From positions 48,035,880-48,099,879 of the forward strand of contig CM036197.1 in the NCBI GenBank assembly GCA_020631735.1: a stretch of DNA of 64,000 bases, given 5' to 3'. Shown one piece after another: positions 24,995-35,431 of the stretch. Source of the stretch: Saccharum officinarum. Its lineage: Eukaryota > Streptophyta > Magnoliopsida > Poales > Poaceae. Under the pieces are notes generated by a model. That model saw only the letters and a program-made list of their open reading frames with translations, was not told the origin of the DNA and did no database searches. Numbering within the stretch: the stretch's first letter is position 1; every line of letters starts with the position of its first letter. Position numbers and translations under genes: made by a program.

Positions 24995-25754
24995 CTGGTA
25001 ACTTTGTAAATTTCAAAAGTGTTCGCAGGGTCAGACTGTGCGTGCAGTAGTGCATTCATTGAGAGTGTGCTCGTACGAATGCGAGCGTCTGATTTATAAT
25101 AATGTTCCATTGTACTCGTGGCGGGGGTAAATAGGAGTGCTGGTGAAGGAGGGCTCGACACATGGCTACTCGATCGTAACCCAACCAATACAAATGTACA
25201 ATGGACCATTTTACCACGCACTTTTTGTCTGGCAAGAAGTATGTGGCGAGCGGCAACAAAGGGTGTGTTTAGACTGTCCGCAATCATCGACCTCTATATT
25301 CATCCTCTATGTATCCTAGTTATCAAGATTCTCTTCTCTATACTCAATTCTTCCGCATCTATCCATCCTCTATATCATTCTCTATCCACTGTAGGGTCCA
25401 CTTGTTACTTTATCTAAATATATCTATGTGACATCTTGTTTTGAAGTATTTATTGAAACGAATTTAATGGTGCAATCGAAATTTAATTTAGCCTTTTAGT
25501 TCGTTAGTTATAACAATTTTTTAGTTAGTTAAATCAGTGGGACCCACCTCTCCCATGTGCGGCAGTGGCTGCTGCGTTGCTGCGGCTGTTGCGTATGTGT
25601 TGCGTGTCCTTTAGCGTACATCCTGTATGTCGTCATATTTGGCGGATGGGCCATGCTTGCGGACAGATTTAACGTATCCGCTGCAGGGCTGCCGTCCGCT
25701 ACCTGATCCTGCATATCCTTTAGCGCATGCCGGTAGCGGACCCGGTGCGTATAG
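24995..25754. other. Intergenic sequence, nothing recognised
   Basis: No gene found. Between about 25290 and 25410 there is a run of short CTCTAT/ATCCTCTAT motifs, perhaps decayed MITE sequence. Confidence 0.4.
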
Positions 25755-26007
25755 CCTTAGTTCACCAAATTTGGAGGGCTAAAATTCACTATAGTGACAC
25801 TGTAGCATTTCGTTTGTATTTGGTAATAATTGTTCAATCGTTGACTAAGTAGGCTCAAAATGTTCGTCTCGTAAAGTATAACCAAACTGTGCAATTAGTT
25901 TTTGATTTCATCTACATTTAGTACTCCATGCATGTATCGCAAGTTTGATGTAACGGGGAATCTTCTTTTTGTATAGTGCACTTTTTTTTGATGAACTAAA
26001 CACAACC
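25755..26007 (-). repeat. Tourist-type MITE, family 1, copy 5 (decayed)
   Basis: Family blocks GTAGCATTTCGTTTGTATTTGG, AATTAGTTTTTGATTTCATC and TTTGATGTAACGGGGAATC are in order. The ends (CCTTAGTTCACC, GATGAACTAAACACAACC) are diverged and no target duplication is clear. Confidence 0.75.
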
Positions 26008-26074
26008 AAAAGGGAACATGGGTATTCCAACCTGGAAGGTACGGTGGCCATGGATGCACATAGGTGGATCCCGG

Positions 26075-26249
26075 CTATTAGGGGAGATACAACTCCTCCT
26101 TTATTTGAGGGGAGATGGGAAAGATATTGGTGATCACCATAAAAAGGGATAGGAAAGGGGAGCTGTTTGAGCATAAATTTGGCTTATCTCCCCCAATATA
26201 ATAGGTTTATGGGGATAGGAAATGAGAAAGGAGAGCGGTTAGAGATGCT
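26075..26249. repeat. Right end of a PIF/Harbinger-like element (same family as 11213-12048)
   Basis: Shares TAGGGGAGATACAACTCCTC, TTTATTTGAGGGGAGATGGG and the terminal TTAGAGATGCTC followed by TAA with the element at 11213-12048. The left terminus is missing. Confidence 0.6.
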
Positions 26250-26631
26250 CTAAGTACGTACTATATACTGTGAAAGGGGCAAGGGCATTAAGATTTGCAA
26301 TGGAGATATCTCTTTTCACAGATTGTCTCTAGGCCATGATCAACAAAAGAAAGGCGATGGGCACTGTTGCCCTGCCTTTTGGCCCCTACTGCCATTGCAG
26401 CCCAACTTTCAAAATTGGATAGGAGATAATATATTCGTACCGAGAACAAATGTATAAACTCAGTTACTAGTATGGGATGAACAGCGTCAACACGCACGCC
26501 GGAGCCGTCCAGCTCCAACACAGGCTAGCAGCCAGACACGCTTCATCCTCGCGTGATCTGGGCTTGGTCATCGTGGACCCGAGGTGGAGGGAGGTGGGCC
26601 TCATATATTGAGGAAGATTATTGGTGATCTG

Positions 26632-26729
26632 TTGGAGCATCTCTTACAATAGTCTGAAAAAAATAGTTTTGGTGATCACCAATATTATTCTACTAGGGAT
26701 ACAGTATTGATGAGCTGTTGGAGATGCTC
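26632..26729. repeat. Short MITE with GGAGCATCTC termini
   Basis: About 97 bp from TTGGAGCATCTCTTACA to TGTTGGAGATGCTCC, with an internal palindrome TTGGTGATCACCAA. Probably a deletion derivative of the PIF/Harbinger-like family above. Confidence 0.55.
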
Positions 26730-26944
26730 CACTCCTATCCTACTACTACAACACAGGATGTTGTTCTAGCCAATTGCCCCCTTCTGCTTCTAGACTAGTA
26801 GACTAGACTAGAGCCAATTGTTGGTCCAGCTTGCTTTGCCCATTGATGAATTAAACAACAGACTAATCACACCCCTTAGCTTAGAACGAAAGACAAAGCA
26901 TCCTTAAATGTACTAACACTAGCACTAGGAGCAGTAGTAAGTAG

Positions 26945-27030
26945 TACTCCCTCTGTCTCTAAATGTTTGTCACTAGAAATCCGTGTTTCCACGCTTTCTA
27001 GACGACTTATAAAAAGGCACGGAGGGAGTA
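26945..27030. repeat. Stowaway-type MITE
   Basis: 86 bp from TACTCCCTCTGTCTC to GGCACGGAGGGAGTA, with TA at each end. This is the Stowaway (Tc1/mariner) signature. Confidence 0.88.
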
Positions 27031-27650
27031 GGTGACCAGGAGCAGTAGTAGGTGCCGAAAGGAACTCATGTTAGACCGACAAAACCCTGTTACCGAAAGC
27101 CGAGACGGACTGTCTCGTCCAATGCAAGGCACATGCTGCAAATGGCAGGACGGACGGCTATAGGCTACTAGCATAGCTACTGCATGCCGGTCTGCAGCAG
27201 GTCAGGGCATGCACAACGTCCCTGCCCAATCGCGCGCGCCCGCGCATGTGCGTCGTCTCTCTCGTCGGCTCGTCGCCCATGACATGGCAGTCGGCAAACG
27301 GAAAGGGAAAGCCGGAAAGGCGAGGCGGCAGCGGCACGACCGCTCGGTTTGGTTCGTGCATGCAAACGCTGAGCGGGCTCCAGTGCCGCCTGGCTGACCC
27401 GTCGGAAATTGTGCGGGACAGGGGACTACAGCGACGTCTCCGTGGCTCCAGCTAGCAACGAGGAGTTGGACACGGAGGAGGTCAAGCAGAAAAGGCAGAG
27501 GTGGCTTTAGGGTCACGAAGACACCTTGCTTCCTTGCCGCAGTTGGCTATGACTGTTCCCGTACTATTCCAGCACGCATCGTCTAGATGCCGCACTTCCT
27601 TTCTCGGGCTTACGCCAAGGTGGATGACGAACCGACTAGCTAGCTCACGA
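27031..27650. other. GC-rich intergenic sequence
   Basis: Overlapping open frames on both strands, no motif recognised, nothing annotated. Confidence 0.4.
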
Positions 27651-27846
27651 GGCCGGTCTCAATAGAGTTTCATCAGAGTTTTATGGGCATTAATTATGCT
27701 AATATGGCACTATAGTATTTATGAAGAGAGATGATAAGAGTTTTATAAGAGCAGAGAGAGTTTCATGTGGATGAAACTCTTCTGCACTGTTTCTAAAATT
27801 TAGATGTGTTGAAACAGTGACCTGAAATCCCTATTGAGACTGGCCT
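27651..27846. repeat. MITE with GGCCGGTCTCAATAGAG termini
   Basis: Ends GGCCGGTCTCAATAGAG and CTATTGAGACTGGCC are perfect inverted repeats over about 15 bp, with inner inverted blocks GAGTTTCAT and ATGAAACTC. About 195 bp. No target duplication was resolved. Confidence 0.75.
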
Positions 27847-29080
27847 TATGCATGCAAGCCGCGGCAGATATGGGTATCCGTTTAGGGTTTGGTTTGGCTA
27901 AATCCTGCACCTAGCTAGCCGCTTACTTTGACAGAGAGAGATGGCGTGGAGCTAGTTATCTGTGCCTGCCGCAGTGCTGTTACTGCACAAGTATATCTGT
28001 CTTCCGGTAATGGCAAGTTTGGTTGGGTGGTTTATACCACGTCTAGATATCCCAGCAGCCAAATAAAAAGCTGGGTGTTTGTGTTTTCTGCGCCAGGGAC
28101 GGCGACCGCGGATCCATGCGCTTTATTGCCGCCATGTCCGCGTCGGAAGTTCACTTCAATTCGGTTGTTTGTTTCCTTTCTCGATCGGGGCAGAATTGAC
28201 GGGTCATATTCTTAGCTTCATTGATGGATTCTTGTTAGTAGCTAGAGCATCACTAGTAGCAGGAATCCAATCAATGAAGCAAGGCTGGTGACGTGATGCG
28301 CCCGACGTGTGTAGCCGTGTAGGGACGGACGACACAGCAGAGCAGAGGTGCGCCTGCAGGTGCAGGAGCAACTTGAGTCACGGCTAGGCAGCTTAATTTT
28401 TTTTGCTCCATCTGATTGATATCTTCTGGTCTCAAATCGGGCGCTTTGTGCTGGTCCTATCATCAGGCGCCGACCGCCGAGAAAAGTTCTCGGGCACACG
28501 TAATAACCTACCGACGGCATAGCTTCAACATGCCATTAGTATATATCCTCTCCTAGTCTCCTGTATCTTTATTACTATTATTCTAGTAAAGCTAGAAGAG
28601 GGGACGCACCTGCACGCAACTAGGCGATCTTTTTTTTGTTTGTTTGTTTTTATCATATATAACGAGAAAGCAAGAATCCATCATCATTACATATATATAA
28701 TATCTATATACTATTACGGGAAGAAGAAGGTAGTGAGGTCGTCAAGCAACGTGATGGTCCACTGATCGTTTTGGGCAAGTGGGGGGGAATTGTTAAATCA
28801 ATCCCAGGCAGCACAGTTTTCCGGGCCTCGTGGCCGCGTTCCTGCCCACAAAAGGAGCACATTCGAGTTCGACCACTCCATACGTTGCATGAACAAAATA
28901 CTATTATATCCTGCTCCACTGGAGTCCTCTGGAGTAGTGGTACGTAAGTACTACGTACGTCGGCAAGGCAGGTGTGCCAGCACTTGGAAGTTCCATGATG
29001 ACAGACAGGCAGGCAGACGGAACAATGAAGCTGGCGAAAGAGGCGGGGCAGCAGCAGACACCAGACAGGCATCGATTATT
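27847..29080. other. Intergenic sequence, nothing recognised
   Basis: No gene or bounded repeat. Short AT microsatellites occur at about 28688-28712. Confidence 0.45.
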
Positions 29081-29343
29081 GCCTTGTTTAGTTACTCAAT
29101 TCTTCCCCAAATTTCACTATGTAAAAAGAAGATTCTCTGTCACATCAAAATGTCGGTAAATACATAGAGTACTAAATGTTGATGAAATCAAAAACTAATT
29201 TCACAGTTTTGTTGTACTTTACGAGATGAACATTTTAAGCCTAGTTAGTCAAAATTTGGATAATTTTTACCAAATACAAACGAAATGCTACAGGAATTCT
29301 GATATAGTGTTTTTCTCCTCAATTCACTGAACTAAACGAGGCC
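29081..29343 (+). repeat. Tourist-type MITE, family 1, copy 6
   Basis: Termini GCCTTGTTTAGTTACTC and GAACTAAACGAGGCC; interior CTCTGTCACATCAAAATGTC, GCCTAGTTAGTC and AAACGAAATGCTACAGG. No clear TTA duplication. Confidence 0.85.
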
Positions 29344-29594
29344 TATGCTGCCTTTCCGAAGCAGGATGCATCCATCCATCGACGAGACAGAGGGTTTAGC
29401 AGACCACGTGGGTTTAGCAGACCACGTCTGTCTGAACCTTGAAACCAAAGCAGGTAGGCAATAGGCATAGGCAACGGCCCGATCAGTCAAGTCGCTTACA
29501 CACGCCTTTTCGTATCTCTTACGTGAGGCAACGGCCCAGTCTATCTATGGCAATTGCTGCCCATGGGAGGAAGCGAAGATGGTCAGCCCCTTGC

Positions 29595-30248
29595 TTTTTT
29601 TTTTTTGACAACTAACGATTCTATAATTAACATCAAGAAGCTATGAGCAACCTTACAGAGTTGCCTCTTGGAGAGTGCACTAGTCATGAGCTGCACTAAG
29701 GCAATTACATGTGAGATTTGGAGAAACATGTGAATCTGATTCTACTAGAGCTTGTCTAGCAAGAGCATCAGCTGTCTGATTTTGAGTTCTTTGAATCCTG
29801 CAAATTCTTATATTTCTGTGAACCGTGGAGTTGCTGAAGATCTGGGTGTAGTACTTGATTCTCCATTGTGGTGTATTGGACCCGTTCATTCAAGAAATGC
29901 TTTGGCTATCTGATGGGAAATTGATCTGTTGAAGACCCAGCTTGTCAGTGATAAGCGCTGTCCGTGCCAGAGCAGCCGCCTCAGCCATAAGAACTGAAAC
30001 AGCGGCGTTGAGAGTGGCCTTAATGTAGATTGTCTGCGCCGGTTGAAAAGTGTGTTAACTATGAACACTCCAAGCCCTGCATTTCTTTGGTTAGTAGAAA
30101 GGTTATCGGGGGGAAATTGAAGCATCTGAATAGCATCTGATTCCCTGCAGAGAGGTAGGATAGGTAACAAGATATGTGTCTTGCAAAGTTTGTGCAGCCT
30201 CACTCTGTAGAGCAGGTGAGGGCGTCCCTGCATTACAAGATGTATTAC
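29595..30248 (-). mobile_element. 5'-truncated L1-type LINE with RNase H-like domain
   Basis: The 13-bp duplication GTCAGCCCCTTGC flanks the insertion (29582-29594 and 30249-30261). A T run at 29595-29606 is the poly(A) tail read on the minus strand. Minus-strand reading gives pieces of a plant LINE RNase H-like (RVT_3) domain: VLMAEAAAL, then NFPSDSQSI, then PQWRIKYYTQIF and QNQTADALARQAL. Frames change and stops occur between the pieces, so it is a dead copy. Confidence 0.82.
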
Positions 30249-30796
30249 GTCAGCCCCTTGCTGGGTGACCATGCATACTGCAGCAGGCCAGGCCAGGGCA
30301 GGCCATGCTAACTGTAGCGACGAATCTGATTGGCTGTAGCAGCAGCTGATATATACTGGCTGCTGCTGCTGCTGCTACGTCGTCATTCTTAACACTCCCA
30401 ACGGAGACAGCATGTATGCACAAATGGTCCCAGATCGGATGGACCGCCTAATCGCTCGCCGGTCAATTTATTAGGCGTAAATGCTTTCCTTATTCGGCAG
30501 TGGGCGCCCGGGCATCTCATGGGGACCTCCTTTCGCCGGACACAAACGGCAAGGCGCCAAGGCAAGGCGTGACCACGAGAGGTTCTAGCTATCGCCCCAA
30601 GCAACCCGGTCTAATCCAGACCTAACTTTGTACCGCTACAGTAATGGCGAAAGCATAATGACGATACACATATACCCACCGGTGGCCACCACCAAGTGTA
30701 GTAGTAGTAGTGTGTACGTACTACTACTGCTAGGCAAGAGAGCATGTGAAACAAAACTGGGAACCACCCTGCCAGTCCCAGGCAGGCAAGCGGTTC

Positions 30797-31010
30797 ATAA
30801 AAATTTTCAAGATTTTCCGTCACATCGAATGTTTAATACATGCATGGAGTATTAGATGTAGACGAAAAAAACTAAGTACACAGTTTGGTAGAAAACCACG
30901 AGACAAATCTTTCGAGCCTAATTAGTCCATGATTGAATACTAATTGACAAATACAAATGAAAGTGCTACAGTAACTAAAGCAAAAAAAATTTCGCAAACT
31001 AAACACACCC
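30797..31010 (+). repeat. Tourist-type MITE, family 1, copy 7 (left end lost)
   Basis: Has ATTTTCCGTCACATCGAATG, CCTAATTAGTCCATGATTG, GAAAGTGCTACAGTAAC and the right end GCAAACTAAACACACCC. The left terminal inverted repeat is missing. Confidence 0.8.
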
Positions 31011-32119
31011 TAGGAGTAGTACCATCATGGATCACACTCCAAGAATAAAGAGAAAGAAACACTGGTACTAGTGCTCTATCATGGGCTGCTGCACAGGAGT
31101 ACTCCTCCTAAATGGTTAACAGCTGTCTATTATTATCACTGAAATGAAACCGATTAAAGGTTCTGAAAACGCAATAAGATTGTACTGCAAGTAACAGTGG
31201 TTAGTTACTCTGGATTTCGGGCAGTAGGATAGCATCTTTCCTATCAGACGAGGAGGTGGTTGGTTTGGACCTTGCAGACTTGAAAGACAGCAGCGCGACT
31301 GCAGCTTCCTCGTCAGGCTTGATGCTTGAGGCCAACAGCAGACAGGGGAGGGCAGAGGACACACGTACTACAGGTCATGGGGCGGCCTCTGCATCCACCG
31401 CTTTTCCCTCCTTTCCTTAATGAGCACAAAACAGGGTATTAATAGCCATGTGCCCAGCTTGATCACCGTTACTGCCACCAGACGCTAGTCGTATCGTAGC
31501 AAAAGGAAGTGGTCGGCCAGCCAGCACCAGCAGAAGCAAGCAACCGTTCTCGATTCAGGCTTTTCTGGCTTCAGAATGGGTGAAGCATAATTACATAGCA
31601 TGCAGGGCAACTAGGCAAAGCCTTTCCTTCCCTTCCGGAGACGGTCAGACGGATCACTGGATGGATCAGGGAGGGACCAGATGGAGCGAGCCTCCAATCG
31701 AATCGACGCGCATGCACCTGCACCTGCACCTGCACTTGGGTTGTGTTACCGCATGTGATATGCAACAGGGAGGCAGAAGTGCTTTGCCTTGTGCTCCTGC
31801 GACTGTGACAACAAAAGTCGGTTGCCACCCTGCAGCAAGCAGCCATGACACCATCGAAATTTGACCGGTAAAAAGGAGATGCCATTGTGGAGTCGACGAG
31901 AGTGATCACCAAGCCATTCGGTGTTGCCGACCCCTACATCCTCTTCGCCGATCGTGTCAGGCCGTGCCAATGCAAGAGGACTCTCTGTCTGTACCACTTG
32001 GGCCATCCCATCATTATTTAGCTTCCTTTTCCTCGTCCACTAGCTTTACCACTGGCCTGGCCAATCTCTCTGTGATCGTGAATGCAATGCTCGTCCAGTC
32101 CTTTATGGTTCCCGCCAAC
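31011..32119. other. Intergenic sequence, nothing recognised
   Basis: No gene. A short CACCTG tandem repeat lies at about 31712-31734. Confidence 0.45.
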
Positions 32120-32128
32120 GGTCCAACC

Positions 32129-32751
32129 CAGGGTTAAAAAAACCGCTCGGTAAACCGCGGTTTACCACGGTTACCGGCCTAACCGGGCCGGACCGGTTCC
32201 GGTCCGGTCCGGTTAGGTATTCCCCAAATTCAAATTTAAAATTTGAAAAAAAATACTAAAAAAATTCCTAAAAATAGTTCATGATTTATAGAAGCCAATG
32301 ATGTAAATTTTTTTCAAATTCGAGTTCGTTTAGTATTTATTTATACGTATAGAAGTTTGAAAAAAAAAAGAAAAAAAATCCCGGTCCCGGCCCGTTAAGG
32401 CTCCCAAATTCAAATTTAAAATTTGAAAAAAACAAAAAATGCTGAAAAAATTTCTAAAAATAGTTCATGATTTACAGAAGCCAATGGTGTAAAAATTTTT
32501 CAAATTCGAGTTTGTTTAGTATTTATTTATACGTATAGAAGTTTGAAAAAAAAAGAAAAAAGAAAATTCCAAACTCAAACCGAGCGGTTACCGCTCCAAA
32601 CCGCCCGGTAAACCGGTGACAAACCGAACCGAAGGCGCGTTTGAATTCAAATTCAAATTCGACCGGTTACCGACCGGTTACCGGTAAACCGGACCGATAA
32701 ACCGGAACCGGAGGCCGGCGGTTTGGGGTGACCGGTCGGTAAAAAAAACCT
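32129..32751. mobile_element. Non-autonomous Mutator-like element with 9-bp target duplication
   Basis: 623 bp flanked by GGTCCAACC at 32120-32128 and 32752-32760, a perfect 9-bp duplication as made by Mutator-like transposases. Ends begin CAGGGTTAAAAAAACC and finish GGTAAAAAAAACCT. Terminal regions are dense in ACCGGTTACCGG / GGTAAACCG blocks. The centre holds a direct duplication: about 32221-32372 is repeated at 32401-32552. No coding capacity. Confidence 0.85.
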
Positions 32752-32760
32752 GGTCCAACC

Positions 32761-33937
32761 ACAACCACCGAGCTCCGTGGATTGTGGATCCACGCAAGAG
32801 CCTTTGCCCTTGAAGGAATCACGCAAGGGCGGGCCTTTTTGGGGATCTCCCTCCCTGCGAGTCTGCGGTCGCCTGCCGTGGTTTCCTCCACATCGACAGG
32901 AGATTTGTCATCGGGGCACGTTCCCAGTCCGGCCCGGCGGCCCGCCTGCGGCAGCGGCATGCGCAAGGCGACAAGCGGACTGCGGCCGCCTGTGCGAGAA
33001 GAAAACAGAGCTTCAGGCCCTGCTGCATCATCATGTGCACATGATGCGCCGCAACCAGGACCATTAATTTATTTCAGCAGACACATGGAATCGATGCAGG
33101 ATGAGGGCCTGCGCGCAGACTGAAGATAAGGCCAGGCCGCGGGGCATCTGGCGATCAGGGCAGACATGTGTTCTGAACGGTGTGGTGTTCAGAGTTCAGG
33201 CAACGGTGGAGGATTCACGTGCTCCCTCTGAACCCCTGCTTCACGGACCGAGGCAGGCTGATGATCCCGTGAGAGCAAGCGAGACATGCATGCAGCAGCT
33301 GAGGAACAGCGTCGTCGGTATGCGATCGCGTACATACCGCAGGGGGGCGGCAGAGACACAAGACGTACGGTTTGGCGTGTTCACTCGAACAGTCGGACTA
33401 CGAGAGGGTGAGTAGGTGCGTACGTTGGCAGACAGCGCGGCATCCATATAACTCTCAGTACAGGTACAGCTCGGCGAGGTTTGTTTGCACTGTCGTGATG
33501 TCGTCTGTCGATATGTATGTAACCGCATGCAGACCTGTTGCACTGTTGACTGTCCCCTCTACTTTTGCTATACGTTGTACCAACGCATGGCGCATGCATA
33601 TGCATGCATGCAGCGGGGACGACTCTTGTGGTCACGGTGGAGTACTGGAGTCGGTGGACCAGTCGACGTTAATGCTTTTATTTATATCGTTGCAATCTAG
33701 CGAAATCCATTGATGTGCGAGTAGTACGAGTTGTGGTAAAAAGGACTCGATCGAACTGCAGGTTTTTAGTATAATGCATATGGTTAACATACGTATGGGC
33801 ATCTAGGCCGGCACGGCAGTGTAGTGCTAGCTAGTAGGAGTACTACCACTTGCTACTTGGCTTTGTTCCCCTGCCTACAATGCTGTCTGCTGGGAGCTCA
33901 CACTCACTGTTCAGTGTTCTCTTGCACCATACGTACT
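32761..33937. other. Intergenic sequence, nothing recognised
   Basis: Many overlapping short open frames, none with a motif I recognise. An ATGCATGC-type palindrome occurs at about 33592-33612. Confidence 0.45.
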
Positions 33938-33945
33938 GTATTGTG

Positions 33946-34743
33946 CAGTGACGGAGCTAGGATGTTTGTGAAGGGTATGCCGAACGAAAATTTATATATG
34001 CAAACCGGTAAAATCCATTTAGCAATTTGGTACAGTATCATAAAAATTGTTTCACAATTCGGTACACAATTACTAAATAGCATAATTCCAGTTCTCACTG
34101 CCTAATTCCAGTTCTGTATAAGTAGTAATCAATTAATTCGTCCCTATTCCCTAATTCCAGTTCTCATTGCCTACAACAGTACAATTACACAGCTACAGCT
34201 ACATCAATTGAAGAATTGAACTAATTTGAGGAGAAATTGAACAACAACCAACAGTTAGGGTTAGAGATTTGGGGGCAAATGCTTCAGCGTTTAGTAGACA
34301 GCAGTATCTTTGCTTCAGCAGGGAGAGGGAGTCAGGGAGAGGAAGCTGGTCGCCGGACACTGAGAGATGCGACGTAGCGAGAATGCAAAAGGGAGGGGAC
34401 AGCTCGGACAGGGAACCACCGCGCCAGGCGCCTCCGGGCTTCGGCCAAGCGCGGGCGTTGCTGCGGTAGCCGGCAGCGGCGGGCGTTGGCAGCTGGCGAC
34501 CGGGGAGGCTGGCCGACGGTGGCGGGGGCTACGCGTGCGCGGCCTGCGCTCGGTTGCCCCTCTCCCGGTCGCGACGACGCGACGAGCAAACTCGCGCGGA
34601 GCCGTTGTCGGGGTCGGGGCTACGGGCGACGCGGAAGAAGAGCAGAGCCTCGTTTCGTTTTTTTACAGAGGGGTATCCCCATTGTTGGGCTGTGCTTAGG
34701 GTATGCCATGTCATACCCGGACAGCCCATTAGCTCCGTCCATG
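33946..34743. mobile_element. Non-autonomous hAT-type element with 8-bp target duplication
   Basis: Starts CAGTGACGGAGCTAGG and ends TTAGCTCCGTCCATG, giving 14-bp inverted termini with CA...TG ends. Flanked by GTATTGTG at 33938-33945 and 34744-34751. The 798-bp interior is A/T-rich on the left and GC-rich at 34370-34650. No transposase. Confidence 0.85.
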
Positions 34744-34918
34744 GTATTGTGTGCTGGCAGCCTGGCACATGGACATGGTATCCACAAATAGAAACATCGT
34801 ATAGCACCTTGGAACTATCAACCTGCAGTGTCCATTGTTAAATCTCAGCTCGTCTTGGTACTGTGAATATACTGAGGATGGGCTTGCAGCTACAGTAGCT
34901 GTTCGTTAGCGGTGTGCT

Positions 34919-35145
34919 CAGAGCCTCTCCAGCAATACTACTTTAAAATACACATCCTGCTTCTCTATTTAGGAAGCCACCTATTTTGAGACTACTCATA
35001 TTTTACTTCTAACTCCAGCAATACTACCTAAACCATACTACTCAAATTTGTTTTAGTAGTCAATGACGCGTGGGGCTCTTTTGTCATCTCTCTCATCCAG
35101 ATTTTGCATGGTGGAGAGTAGGGGCCAACAGAAGTAGAGGAGATT
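34919..35145. repeat. Decayed MITE-like sequence
   Basis: Contains GAGCCTCTCCAGCAATACTAC and a second CTCCAGCAATACTACC, resembling the GAGCATCTCCAACA terminus family, and a short tandem of TGGAGATTTTGCAT. Limits unclear. Confidence 0.35.
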
Positions 35146-35431
35146 TTGCATAGTGGAGATTTTGCATCTAATGAGTTGGTTAATGATGTCTGCTTGAAAG
35201 TGTCAAGGGCTCTAGAGGAGGCTCATTGCCAAACTGTTGTCTATATTAGCTGGTATTGGATTATAGTACTAAGTAAGCAATTCTCAGATGATTATGTCAT
35301 CAATTCACATGATACATTCGATCATGAGAAGCTTGAATGTGAGGGTTATATCTTCTGAGATCAGTAGCATTATCCATTCTTTGGAGCGCTACCAAGATGG
35401 ATTTGTCCGAGATATCTGCACTGTAGCATTT
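35146..35431 (+). other. Orphan coding-like fragment beside element C
   Basis: The plus-strand frame at about 35155-35250 reads FASNELVNDVCLKVSRALEE, and a second frame near 35344-35430 reads EISSIIHSLERYQDGFVRDI. Both have a globular-protein composition with codon-like spacing, unlike the surrounding DNA. They could be two exons of a gene cut off by element C. I do not recognise the family. Confidence 0.25.
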
